Shown: positions 6,804 to 13,399, counted from the stretch's first letter. The stretch: DNA of 22,121 bases from an uncultured Eubacteriales bacterium (GCA_900317795.1 ONIF01000056.1:1-22121), one strand, 5' to 3'. Numbers and translations: made by a program. The notes: generated by a model not told the origin, from the letters alone.

Positions 6804-8564
6804 GTGGGTAATACGAAAAAGGAAAGAAAATCTCAGTCATTTCTGAAAGGTGCGGCTATTCTCGGAGCAAGCATGATTGCGGTAAAGCTCATGGGAATGA
6901 TATATAAAATACTTCTGTCGAATATGTACGGAGGAGTGGGAACAGGTCTTTTCAATGCGGCTTATGCACTGTACAACCCGCTGTTCATGCTGTCAACGGC
7001 AGGCTTTCCGATAGCTATATCAAGAATGGTGTCGGAGAACGTGGCAAAAAAGAGATTTCGTGATGTAAAGAGAATACACAAGGTTTCCGTACCGATATTT
7101 GTTGCGGCAGGGTGTGTGTGCTTTATAGCGATGGTTTTGGGAAGTTTCCTGTATGTAAAAGTGATAAAAGCCGAAAATGCCATATTTGCGTTATTGTGTC
7201 TTTCACCTACGATATTTTTCGGGTGTCTGATGTCTATATACAGGGGATATTTTGAAGGCATGAGAAATATGACTCCGACAGCCGTTTCCGAAATCATAGA
7301 GGCTGTTTTCAAGCTGTTTTTCGGCTTTACGGCTTCGGCTGTAACGATGAAGCTTCTGATGAATCAGTATGAAAGTACGGGCTACGTTCTTGGAACAAAG
7401 TGTTCAAGCGTGGAAGATGCACAGTCGGTGGTTATTCCCATAGCGATAGGTGCGGCTATTACAGGAATATCGCTGGGAGCTGTATTCGGATTTTTATATT
7501 TGTTTATCAAGTATAAAAAGAGCGGTGACGGTATCACAAGTGAAGAAATCAGAAATTCGCCCAAGCCCAAAAGTGACGGCACAATATTGAAAACGATGGT
7601 AAAAACGGCTGTTCCTGTCGGAATGGGTTCGATTATCATGAGCCTTGCGGATATGGTAGATGCAACTCTTGTGCAGAGAAGAATAGACCATATCATGCAG
7701 ACCAATCCGAAAGCCCTGTTGGATATATACGGCTCGCTTGTACCCGACAGCGTGTATCAGTCGGGACAAACACATATCTATCTTTACGGCTGTTACGGAA
7801 TTGCATTGACGCTGATGATGCTTGTATCAGCCGTGACGCAGGTATTCGGCACGACTGCACTGCCGTCTGTTACGGCTGCATGGACAAGCGGTGATAAAGT
7901 GCAGATGAAAAAAAGCATGGAAACGGTTTTGAGAGTGACTATGCTCGTTACAATACCGTCGGGGATAGGAATGTCTGTTTTAGCCGAACCGCTTTTGTCG
8001 CTGATATACAGCGGCGGAGGGGTTGCAAATGAAGTTGAGATAGGTTCAAGAGTGCTTACGGTAATGGGAATATCAGCGGTATTCATTGCAACAAGTACCC
8101 CTATGTGCAGTATGATACAGGCAACGGGCAGAATGAATATTCCGCTGAAACTCTATACAATAGGAATGGTACTTAAAATAGTAGTTAATTATATACTCGT
8201 GGGCATACCCGAGATAAATATACAGGGGGCAAATGTAGGTTCTATTGTGTGTTATGGATTTGTAACGGTAATGGCAATGTTTTTCCTCTGCCGTACAACA
8301 AAGATTGTGCCTGATTTTATATCTATATTTGTAAAGCCTTTGGGAGCGTCAATCGTGTGTGCATTGTCGGCATACTTCTCCGAACAGCTTTTCGACATAT
8401 TTGTAACTCAGCGTATCGCAACAATACTTGCAGTACTTGTTGCAGTCGTTGTTTATATTATAACATTGCTTTTATTAAGGGCTGTTAAAAAAGAGGATAT
8501 TCTCCAGATGCCAAAAGGAGAAAAAATTTTAAAAATACTTGAAAAACATAAACTTATAAGGTAA
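6804..8564 (+). CDS. SpoVB/YabM-like MOP-family flippase (polysaccharide/lipid II transporter family)
   Basis: The 586-residue integral membrane protein starts at GTG 6804, with AAAGGAA about eight bases upstream. A basic N-terminus (NTKKERKSQS) leads into FLKGAAILGASMIAVKLMGMIYKI, typical of the MurJ/SpoVB/YtgP branch of the MOP superfamily. Alternating hydrophobic segments to the end fit about 14 membrane helices. Such proteins flip undecaprenyl-linked sugar precursors across the membrane. YabM and SpoVB act in cell-wall or spore-cortex synthesis in Bacillus. Its position just before mazG, and in the yabM-to-yabR order, points to YabM as the syntenic counterpart. The exact substrate and whether it is the main MurJ cannot be settled here. 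A basic C-terminal tail (KILEKHKLIR) is probably cytoplasmic. Confidence 0.88.
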   Translation: MGNTKKERKSQSFLKGAAILGASMIAVKLMGMIYKILLSNMYGGVGTGLFNAAYALYNPLFMLSTAGFPIAISRMVSENVAKKRFRDVKRIHKVSVPIFVAAGCVCFIAMVLGSFLYVKVIKAENAIFALLCLSPTIFFGCLMSIYRGYFEGMRNMTPTAVSEIIEAVFKLFFGFTASAVTMKLLMNQYESTGYVLGTKCSSVEDAQSVVIPIAIGAAITGISLGAVFGFLYLFIKYKKSGDGITSEEIRNSPKPKSDGTILKTMVKTAVPVGMGSIIMSLADMVDATLVQRRIDHIMQTNPKALLDIYGSLVPDSVYQSGQTHIYLYGCYGIALTLMMLVSAVTQVFGTTALPSVTAAWTSGDKVQMKKSMETVLRVTMLVTIPSGIGMSVLAEPLLSLIYSGGGVANEVEIGSRVLTVMGISAVFIATSTPMCSMIQATGRMNIPLKLYTIGMVLKIVVNYILVGIPEINIQGANVGSIVCYGFVTVMAMFFLCRTTKIVPDFISIFVKPLGASIVCALSAYFSEQLFDIFVTQRIATILAVLVAVVVYIITLLLLRAVKKEDILQMPKGEKILKILEKHKLIR

Positions 8565-8617
8565 AATATAGTGTATTGAATAAAATACACATCGGATGCC
8601 GAAAGGAGAAAAAAATC

Positions 8618-9403
8618 GTGGAATTTCAGTTTAAGGAAAAATATGATGTCAAAGACCTCGTTGAAATAGTGAGAATACTGCGTTCACCCGAAGGCTGTCC
8701 GTGGGATAAAGTTCAGACACATCAAACTATCCGTCAGGATTTCATAGAGGAAGTCTATGAGGCTGTGGAGGCTATTGATGAGGAAGATACTGAACATCTC
8801 AAAGAAGAATTGGGAGATGTGCTTTTGCAGGTTGTTTTCCATTCGGTTCTTGAGGAGGAAAAAGGAAATTTTAATCTTGATGATACAGCAGATGATGTAT
8901 GTAAAAAAATGATACTGCGTCACCCTCATGTATTCGGCAACGTTCAGGCAGATACACCCGAACAGGTTCTTGAAAATTGGGATAAAATAAAAATGCAGTC
9001 CAAAGAACAGAAAACCGTGACCGAAACAATGGAAAGCGTGTCAAAAGCACTGCCGTCATTGATGAGGGCTGAGAAACTGCATAAAAAAGCCGAAAAAGGC
9101 GGACTTCATGCCAAAGATGCGGAAAGCATGATAGACGGGATTTCCCAAAAGCTTGAAAGCCTTAAAAACAGCCTGTCGGAAAATCAAGAGAATGATTGCA
9201 GTGAAAAAATAGGTGATATTTTATTTGATATGTCGGGGCTTGCAAAGGCACTTGACGTGGAAAGCGAAAAATCGCTGTACAATGCCTGTGACAGATTTAT
9301 AGAGCGTTTTGAAAAGCTTGGAAAAAATGTCGGAAAAGCAGGTATCAAAATACAGAATGTTTCCCCTGAGGTCGTAAGAATACTTTGGGAAGACGAAAAA
9401 TAA
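8618..9403 (+). CDS. mazG: Nucleoside triphosphate pyrophosphohydrolase MazG (YabN-type)
   Basis: I chose GTG 8618 as start (261 residues) because AAAGGAGA at 8602-8609 is eight bases upstream and the family begins near here. An in-frame earlier start at 8576 would add 14 residues that read through the ribosome binding site. The protein has the two-domain MazG layout. The first domain has CPWD (27-30), EEVYEA with Glu44, Glu45 and Glu48, and EELGD (63-67), the acidic Mg2+ ligands. A second, more degenerate domain has GDILFDMSGLAKAL. It hydrolyses (d)NTPs to NMPs and pyrophosphate, cleaning the nucleotide pool. In Bacillus the counterpart YabN is fused to an N-terminal methylase-like domain; here that domain is absent. 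HU follows 24 bases downstream. Confidence 0.93.
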   Translation: MEFQFKEKYDVKDLVEIVRILRSPEGCPWDKVQTHQTIRQDFIEEVYEAVEAIDEEDTEHLKEELGDVLLQVVFHSVLEEEKGNFNLDDTADDVCKKMILRHPHVFGNVQADTPEQVLENWDKIKMQSKEQKTVTETMESVSKALPSLMRAEKLHKKAEKGGLHAKDAESMIDGISQKLESLKNSLSENQENDCSEKIGDILFDMSGLAKALDVESEKSLYNACDRFIERFEKLGKNVGKAGIKIQNVSPEVVRILWEDEK

Positions 9404-9427
9404 AAAATTTTAATGGAGGTTCACACA

Positions 9428-9706
9428 ATGAACAAAACAGATCTTATTGCAGTAGTTGCCGAAAAGGCAGACATTACTAAAAAAGAGGCTGAAAAAGCAG
9501 TAACAGCCGTTTTTGACACTATCATGGAAAAAGTGGCAGACGGTGAAGAAGTACGTATAGTAGGCTTTGGTGCATTTGAACGTCACGAGAGAAAAGAAAG
9601 AATTGGCAGCAATCCCCAGACAAAAGAACCTATGACTATCCCTGCATCAAAAGTTCCTGTATTCAAGGCAGGCAAAGTATTTAAAACTGCAGTTGCAGAA
9701 AAATAA
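9428..9706 (+). CDS. hup: HU-family DNA-binding protein
   Basis: The start ATG 9428 is set by GGAGGT at 9415-9420, seven bases upstream, giving a 92-residue protein. An earlier in-frame ATG at 9413 overlaps that site and would add five residues. The sequence is a standard HU/IHF fold: MNKTDLIAVVAEKADITKK, then VRIVGFGAFERHERKER and the arm GSNPQTKEPMTIPASKVPVFKAGK. HU is an abundant nucleoid protein that bends DNA as a dimer. The arm has Ser in place of the more usual Arg of GRNPQT, a minor change next to the intercalating Pro. The gene sits between mazG and rqcP, a common place for it in Clostridia but not in B. subtilis. It is followed by its own terminator. Confidence 0.96.
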   Translation: MNKTDLIAVVAEKADITKKEAEKAVTAVFDTIMEKVADGEEVRIVGFGAFERHERKERIGSNPQTKEPMTIPASKVPVFKAGKVFKTAVAEK

Positions 9707-9714
9707 TTAAATCG

Positions 9715-9753
9715 GAAGTCGGCTTGCCAATACAGGTCGGCTTCTTGTTTTTT
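9715..9753 (+). terminator. Intrinsic terminator after hup
   Basis: A 10-bp stem with three G-U pairs, GAAGTCGGCT (9715-9724) with GGTCGGCTTC (9735-9744), has a 10-base loop and is followed at once by TTGTTTTTT. It lies nine bases after the hup stop and 15 bases before the rqcP start. It should raise HU mRNA over rqcP by letting only part of transcription continue. Confidence 0.8.
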
Positions 9754-9768
9754 AAAAGGAGAATATGT

Positions 9769-10011
9769 ATGAGATTGGACAAATATTTGAAAGTATCAAG
9801 AATTATCAAAAGGCGGACCGTTGCAAATGAAGCTTGCGATGCAGGCAGGGTGCTTATCAACGGAAAAGTCGCAAGGGCATCTTATGAAGTGAAAGTCGGG
9901 GACATGATAGAAATAGCAATGGGGGCACACCCTGTCAAAGCGGAAATATTGAGTATCAATGAATACGCCAAAAAAGACCAGGCAGGATTGATGTATAAAA
10001 TCATTCCCTGA
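9769..10011 (+). CDS. rqcP: RqcP/YabO, S4-domain ribosome-associated quality-control factor
   Basis: The start ATG 9769 has AAAAGGAG at 9754-9761, seven bases upstream, giving an 80-residue protein. It is a single S4 RNA-binding domain: MRLDKYLKVSRIIKRRTVAN, DAGRVLINGKVARASYEVKVGD. RqcP (YabO in Bacillus) works with RqcH on obstructed 50S subunits to add poly-alanine tails to stalled nascent chains. The size, the RLDKYLKVSR opening and the position just before yabP-yabQ-divIC all fit RqcP rather than proteobacterial Hsp15. It would be transcribed by read-through of the hup terminator or from a weak promoter I did not identify. Confidence 0.93.
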   Translation: MRLDKYLKVSRIIKRRTVANEACDAGRVLINGKVARASYEVKVGDMIEIAMGAHPVKAEILSINEYAKKDQAGLMYKIIP

Positions 10012-10015
10012 AATG

Positions 10016-10044
10016 TCATATATGCTTTTCGGACAGCATACAAT
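10016..10044 (+). promoter_or_regulatory. Predicted sigma-E (mother-cell) promoter of yabPQ
   Basis: TCATATA (10016-10022) and CATACAAT (10037-10044) are separated by exactly 14 bases. The Bacillus sigma-E consensus is about KMATATT-N14/15-CATACANT, so only the last -35 base differs. In B. subtilis yabP and yabQ belong to the sigma-E regulon, which fits. The predicted transcript start is near 10050, giving a leader of about 28 bases before yabP. The match is by eye and untested. Confidence 0.75.
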
Positions 10045-10078
10045 TTTTATAAAAATACAAAAAGGGGTTGTCCGAAAA
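10026..10078 (+). promoter_or_regulatory. Inverted repeat that would mask the yabP translation start in read-through RNA
   Basis: TTTTCGGACA (10026-10035) and TGTCCGAAAA (10069-10078) are perfectly complementary. The stem extends by G36-U68 and C37-G67 to 12 pairs. The 3' arm reaches the first base of the yabP start codon and the last G of its AAAGGGG ribosome binding site (10061-10067). The 5' arm lies within the sigma-E promoter spacer, upstream of the expected transcript start. Only RNA coming from rqcP would therefore contain both arms. A second palindrome, ATTTTTATAAAAAT, lies in the loop at 10043-10056. Confidence 0.65.
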
Positions 10079-10356
10079 TGGAAGAAAAGAATATTGTGCG
10101 GAAAAGGCACAGCGTTATATTGGAGGACAGAAAACAGCTTTCGCTGTCGGGAGTGTCCGATGTATCGGGATTTGACGAGGAAACAGTAGTGCTTGAAACC
10201 GAACTCGGACAGCTTACCGTAAAGGGAAGCAGTCTGCATATCAACAAATTCAGCCTTGAAACAGGCGAACTGAACTTAGACGGAAATATATATTCTCTCG
10301 TGTATGCGGAAAACAAGCAGACAGAGGGCGGATTTTTTTCAAGACTGTTCAGATAG
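10078..10356 (+). CDS. yabP: Sporulation protein YabP
   Basis: The 92-residue soluble protein has the opening KRHSVILEDRKQLSLSGVSDV and a beta-rich core (LETELGQLTVKGSSLHINKF, TGELNLDGNIYSLVYAE) characteristic of the YabP/YqfC family. YabP is made in the mother cell and is needed with YabQ for spore cortex formation in Bacillus; the biochemical role is unknown. The start ATG is at 10078 with AAAGGGG ten bases upstream, and it is affected by the inverted repeat described separately. yabQ follows nine bases after its stop. The position between rqcP and yabQ is exactly as in B. subtilis and strongly supports the name and the spore-forming status of the organism. Confidence 0.93.
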   Translation: MEEKNIVRKRHSVILEDRKQLSLSGVSDVSGFDEETVVLETELGQLTVKGSSLHINKFSLETGELNLDGNIYSLVYAENKQTEGGFFSRLFR

Positions 10357-10365
10357 GGTGATATT

Positions 10366-10773
10366 TTGGAGATCACGCTTTACAGCCAAACAATTACTTT
10401 TTTATCTTCATTGATACTTGGCGGAATTGTAGTGGGAATATATATTTTTATGGAAGTGATGAGAGAAGCCTCTCCGCCAAATAAAATCATACTTTTTATG
10501 GAAGATATGATATTCTCTTTTATCGTCTGCGGACTGAATTTGTTTTTTTCGATAGCCTGCACACAAGGATATATCAGATGGTATGTCGTCACTGCACAAA
10601 TGATTGTATTTGTATCGGTATATTTTACGCTGGGAAAACTTCTGAAAAAAATCGTAAGGTCTGTTTTTGATTTTATCCTATTTTGTAATGAAAAAACAAA
10701 GGGCTTTTTGCAGAGAATATTTGTCGGAAATTCACAAAAAATGTTGGAAAGCATAAAAAAAATAAAAAAGTAG
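10366..10773 (+). CDS. yabQ: Spore cortex biosynthesis membrane protein YabQ
   Basis: The 135-residue protein starts at TTG 10366, with AGGGTGA at 10355-10361 in the short gap after yabP. It has three hydrophobic segments, about residues 6-28, 40-65 and 71-92, followed by a basic C-terminal tail rich in Lys, as YabQ proteins do. The motif SPPNKIILFMEDMIFSF fits the family's conserved stretch. YabQ localises to the forespore outer membrane and is required for cortex synthesis in Bacillus. The TTG start and short spacing suggest low, coupled translation behind yabP. No terminator is seen before the divIC promoter. Confidence 0.9.
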   Translation: MEITLYSQTITFLSSLILGGIVVGIYIFMEVMREASPPNKIILFMEDMIFSFIVCGLNLFFSIACTQGYIRWYVVTAQMIVFVSVYFTLGKLLKKIVRSVFDFILFCNEKTKGFLQRIFVGNSQKMLESIKKIKK

Positions 10774-10784
10774 CAGAAAATATC

Positions 10785-10814
10785 TTGCAATATGGTGACG
10801 ATTTGTAGTATAAT
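10785..10814 (+). promoter_or_regulatory. Sigma-A-type promoter of divIC
   Basis: TTGCAA (10785-10790) and a perfect TATAAT (10809-10814) have an 18-base spacer. They lie in the 92-base gap between yabQ and divIC. The promoter would let the division and S1 genes be expressed in vegetative cells independently of the sporulation genes upstream. Confidence 0.75.
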
Positions 10815-10829
10815 GGTAATGTCCATTAT
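10810..10829 (+). repeat. Inverted repeat overlapping the divIC -10 box
   Basis: ATAATGG (10810-10816) and CCATTAT (10823-10829) form a perfect 7-bp inverted repeat with a six-base spacer. It covers most of the -10 box and the expected transcription start. It could be a repressor operator or a 5'-end hairpin, or be due to chance in A/T-rich DNA. Confidence 0.4.
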
Positions 10830-10865
10830 CGGAAAGTTCGACAGCTTTGGGAAAGGAGATTGTTT

Positions 10866-11219
10866 ATGCCTAAAAAGAAAGTTCAGACACCTGCAAAGGC
10901 AGACTCACAGGTAAAAAAAGAACACCCTAAAAAAAGAACTAACTGGATTCTTTGTATAGGTGCGATAGCTTTTGTGATAGCAATCGCTGTCATGATAGTT
11001 GACCAAAATGTGAAAATCTATGAGTCCCAAAAACAGCTTGAGGAACTTCGGGAGCAAATTACTCTCCAGGAAATTAAAAATGAAGAACTCAAAGATGTGG
11101 CAGAGGCTGTTGAAAAAGAAGATTTTGATAAATACAGCGATTATATCGAAAAAAGGGCGAGAATGTATGGCTTTACAAAAGACGGTGAAGTTGTATTTAT
11201 AAACATTGCCGGTAACTGA
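10866..11219 (+). CDS. divIC: Septum formation initiator DivIC/FtsB-like protein
   Basis: The start ATG 10866 has AAAGGAGA six bases upstream, giving 117 residues; an in-frame TTG at 10860 is too close to that site. Layout: a basic cytoplasmic N-terminus (about residues 1-26), one membrane helix WILCIGAIAFVIAIAVMIVD (27-46), then an extracytoplasmic coiled coil (about 50-85, YESQKQLEELREQITLQEIK) and the domain ending KRARMYGFTKDGEVVFIN. This is the bitopic DivIC/FtsB pattern. DivIC joins FtsL and DivIB in the divisome to activate septal peptidoglycan synthesis. It precedes the S1 gene as in Bacillus. Confidence 0.93.
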   Translation: MPKKKVQTPAKADSQVKKEHPKKRTNWILCIGAIAFVIAIAVMIVDQNVKIYESQKQLEELREQITLQEIKNEELKDVAEAVEKEDFDKYSDYIEKRARMYGFTKDGEVVFINIAGN

Positions 11220-11239
11220 GAGGAGAATTTTTAGAAAGT

Positions 11240-11725
11240 ATGGATCTTGAAGTAGGAATGGTATTGGAAGGCAAGGTCACGGGCATTACAAAATTTGGTG
11301 CATTCGTTGACCTTCAGGACGGAAAAACGGGAATGATACATATTTCCGAAGTAGCCCCCACGTTTGTCAATGATATAAATGACTATCTCAAAGAGGGACA
11401 GACAGTAAAAGTAAAGGTGCTGAGCATAGGCGAGGGCGGAAAAATCAGCCTTTCCATCAAAAAGGCTATGCCCCAGAATGAAAACGGCAAGCCTCAGTAT
11501 AATAATAACCGTCAGCAAAACCGCAGCGGTCAACAGCAGTATCGTTCATCAAAGCCTAATACAAGCTATGAATGGCAGCCCAAACGCAGCGAACCAACCG
11601 ATTTTGAAGATATGATGTCAAAATTTAAGCAGAGCAGCGAAGAAAAAATATCAAATCTTAAACGTACCAACGAAAACAGGCGAGGCAGCGGCTATTCCAG
11701 ACGCAACAACTCACCCAAACAGTAA
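11240..11725 (+). CDS. yabR: S1-domain RNA-binding protein (YabR-type)
   Basis: The 161-residue product has one S1/OB domain at about residues 1-77: LEVGMVLEGKVTGITKFGAF, GKTGMIHISEVA and VKVKVLSIGEGGKISLSIKK. A low-complexity tail rich in Asn, Gln, Ser and Arg (QYNNNRQQNRSGQQQYRSS) follows and ends basic. It is probably a ribosome- or mRNA-associated factor, and the counterpart YabR/GSP13-type proteins bind RNA. The start ATG 11240 has AGGAGA at 11221-11226, a long 13-base spacing, so translation may depend on divIC just upstream. It closes the cluster and is followed by a strong terminator. In Bacillus spoIIE comes next; here it does not. Confidence 0.9.
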   Translation: MDLEVGMVLEGKVTGITKFGAFVDLQDGKTGMIHISEVAPTFVNDINDYLKEGQTVKVKVLSIGEGGKISLSIKKAMPQNENGKPQYNNNRQQNRSGQQQYRSSKPNTSYEWQPKRSEPTDFEDMMSKFKQSSEEKISNLKRTNENRRGSGYSRRNNSPKQ

Positions 11726-11734
11726 ATATAAAAA

Positions 11735-11772
11735 GGAGAGCCTATGTTAAAAAACGGCTCTCCGTTTTGATT
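11735..11772 (+). terminator. Intrinsic terminator after yabR
   Basis: A perfect 8-bp stem, GGAGAGCC (11735-11742) with GGCTCTCC (11756-11763), has a 13-base loop, an A-run before it and GTTTTGATTT after it. It begins nine bases after the yabR stop. Its tail runs into the ribosome binding site of the next gene. Confidence 0.85.
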
Positions 11773-11783
11773 TGGAGGTAAAA

Positions 11784-12959
11784 ATGGTAATCAAAAATGT
11801 TGAGATACACACAATGGATAAAGACAATACTGTCATAGAAAGAGGATATATCCGGACAGATGGCAGCAAAATAACCCAAATAGGCGAAATGTCGTTCTTT
11901 AACCGCTTTAATAAAGACGAAGTGATAAACGGAGAGGGAATGCGAGCCTATCCCGGATTGATCGACGCACATACTCACCTTGGAATGTACGGGGATTCAA
12001 CGGGCTTTGAGGGAGATGACGGCAACGAGGACAGTGACCCTGTTATGCCGCATTTAAGGGCAATAGATGCCATCAACCCCCTTGACAGATATTTTGAAGA
12101 AGCGAGAAATGCAGGCATTACAACTGTAATAACGGGTCCGGGAAGTGCCGATGCCATTTCGGGACAGCTTGCCGCAATCAAGACTTACGGGAAAAGAATT
12201 GACAAGATGATTATAAAAGCCCCTGTTGCAATGAAATTTGCATTGGGCGAAAATCCCAAAGTGACTTTCAGCGATAAAGACCAATCTCCCATAACACGCA
12301 TGGCAACAGCCGCACTTATCAGGGAAACTCTTAAAAAAGCCAAAAAATATTATCTTGATAAGAAAAGCTATGAAGCCGATAAGGAAAATTATGACTGTCC
12401 CGAATATGACGCTAAATATGAATCGCTTATTCCTCTGTTTCAAAAAGAGATACCTGCACATTTCCATGCACACCGTGCAGATGATATTTTTACGGCTGTC
12501 AGAATAAGCCGTGAATTTGACATTGATTATGTCCTTGTCCACGCAACCGACGCATATTTGATATGTGAGGAACTGGCTGAGGAAAATATGCTCGGCATAC
12601 TTTCGGGACCTATTTTAACCGACAGAAGCAAGCCCGAACTTTTGCACCTCACCCCGAAATCAACGGGAATTATTTCTAAAAACGGCATAAAGACTGCTAT
12701 CATAACAGACCACCCCGAAACCCCTATACAATATCTGACATTATGTGCAGCGGTTGCCGTGAGAGAGGGCATGGACAAAACAACTGCATTGAAATCCATT
12801 ACCTCCACAGCGGCTGAAATATGCGGTATTTCCGACAGAGTAGGCTCTCTTGAAGTCGGAAAAGACGCTGATATTATCTTGTATAACGGCAGTCCTCTGA
12901 ATATAATGAACAAGCCCGAAAAGGTGATAATAAACGGCATAATAATGGATATTAAATAA
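11784..12959 (+). CDS. Metal-dependent amidohydrolase (imidazolonepropionase-like, COG1228 type)
   Basis: The start ATG 11784 has GGAGGT at 11774-11779, giving 391 residues. The fold is the amidohydrolase TIM barrel with flanking beta-sandwich. The HxH metal motif is in DAHTHLG at 61-67. Further conserved segments are MKFALGENPK, HFHAHRADD, VHATDAY and TDHPETP (the late Asp ligand), and the C-terminal DRVGSLEVGKDADIILYNG. These fit the putative amidohydrolase branch related to imidazolonepropionase and dipeptidases; the substrate is unknown. It is not hutI, because no other histidine-degradation gene is near. It starts only 11 bases after the preceding terminator and no clear promoter precedes it, so it may depend on read-through. 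Confidence 0.88.
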   Translation: MVIKNVEIHTMDKDNTVIERGYIRTDGSKITQIGEMSFFNRFNKDEVINGEGMRAYPGLIDAHTHLGMYGDSTGFEGDDGNEDSDPVMPHLRAIDAINPLDRYFEEARNAGITTVITGPGSADAISGQLAAIKTYGKRIDKMIIKAPVAMKFALGENPKVTFSDKDQSPITRMATAALIRETLKKAKKYYLDKKSYEADKENYDCPEYDAKYESLIPLFQKEIPAHFHAHRADDIFTAVRISREFDIDYVLVHATDAYLICEELAEENMLGILSGPILTDRSKPELLHLTPKSTGIISKNGIKTAIITDHPETPIQYLTLCAAVAVREGMDKTTALKSITSTAAEICGISDRVGSLEVGKDADIILYNGSPLNIMNKPEKVIINGIIMDIK

Positions 12960-13008
12960 CCTCTTGTGCCGGTACATTGAAAAATTCCAATTTAGTTCTT
13001 CGACCGCT

Positions 13009-13071
13009 GACCCCTCCGTCATTTCATCACTGACGTGACGAAATGACACCTCCCCTTTCAGGGGAGGCAAG
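13009..13071. repeat. GACCCCTCCGTC hairpin repeat, copy A
   Basis: The element starts GACCCCTCCGTC. It has a central imperfect hairpin TCATTTC-atcactgacgtgac-GAAATGA (13019-13045), then an 8-bp hairpin CCTCCCCT-ttc-AGGGGAGG, and ends GCAAG. It shares both ends with the copy at 13159-13227, which lies in the opposite orientation. Similar CCTCCCCT...AGGGGAGG plus GGAGGGGTC elements are common non-coding repeats of gut Clostridia, recalled from memory. Translation gives the spurious PPLKGEVS...TEGS phrase on the reverse strand. Confidence 0.75.
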
Positions 13072-13158
13072 CCTGATTTATCGCTTGAAGTCAATTTTTT
13101 ATCAATTTCGACCTATAAAATGTAATAAAAACACACCAATAAACTTGCGGTTTCAACT

Positions 13159-13227
13159 CTCGCCTCCCCTGAAAGGGGAGGTGGCAAAAATTGACAATTT
13201 TAATTGTCAATTTTTGACGGAGGGGTC
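13159..13227. repeat. GACCCCTCCGTC hairpin repeat, copy B (inverted relative to copy A)
   Basis: Read on the reverse strand this copy has the same GACCCCTCCGTC start and CCACCTCCCCTTTCAGGGGA end as copy A. Its central hairpin is different: an almost pure A/T perfect palindrome, AAAAATTGACAATT with AATTGTCAATTTTT (13187-13216). The two copies are 87 bases apart and face each other, so the whole block could form a large cruciform. It explains the apparent open frame at 13043-13324, which is not a gene. Confidence 0.75.
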
Positions 13228-13313
13228 GGGACAGCCAATCAACTTGATTTGGCGTTTTTACCGATACAATGAGTTAAATAAGAAAAGCATTTTTCTGAAA
13301 GCAGAAGTAATTG

Positions 13314-13341
13314 CACATTGCTAATTTCTAATTGCTAATTG
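13314..13341 (+). repeat. Short heptanucleotide tandem array
   Basis: Four seven-base units, CACATTG CTAATTT CTAATTG CTAATTG, lie head to tail in the intergenic region upstream of hpf. The last three differ at one position only. The array is about 80 bases upstream of the hpf -10 box. Confidence 0.6.
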
Positions 13342-13399
13342 ATTTGTGATAATGTCTAAAATTGTGAAAGAAAATTTTTAAATAATTTTTTAAAAAGTA

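Noticed and set aside
6634..6840. 68-codon reverse open frame containing VIPNAVRNL
   Set aside because: It is translation of the interspersed hairpin repeat, a known source of spurious proteins, and it overlaps the flippase start.
8576..8617. N-terminal extension of MazG from an upstream start
   Set aside because: The extension MNKIHIGCRKEKKI covers the AAAGGAGA ribosome binding site, while GTG 8618 has ideal spacing and fits the family N-terminus.
10026..10078. Riboswitch or T-box leader before yabP
   Set aside because: Apart from one long stem and a small A/T palindrome there is no conserved aptamer or T-box sequence; a start-masking hairpin tied to the nested promoter explains it better.
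11784..12959. Imidazolonepropionase hutI
   Set aside because: The fold and some motifs agree, but no hutH, hutU or hutG gene is near and the sequence fits the broader uncharacterised amidohydrolase group better.
13043..13324. 93-codon forward open frame in the hpf upstream region
   Set aside because: It lies in the two hairpin repeats and their spacer; its PPLSGEAS and LSPPLKGEVA phrases are translations of the repeat, and no ribosome binding site precedes it.
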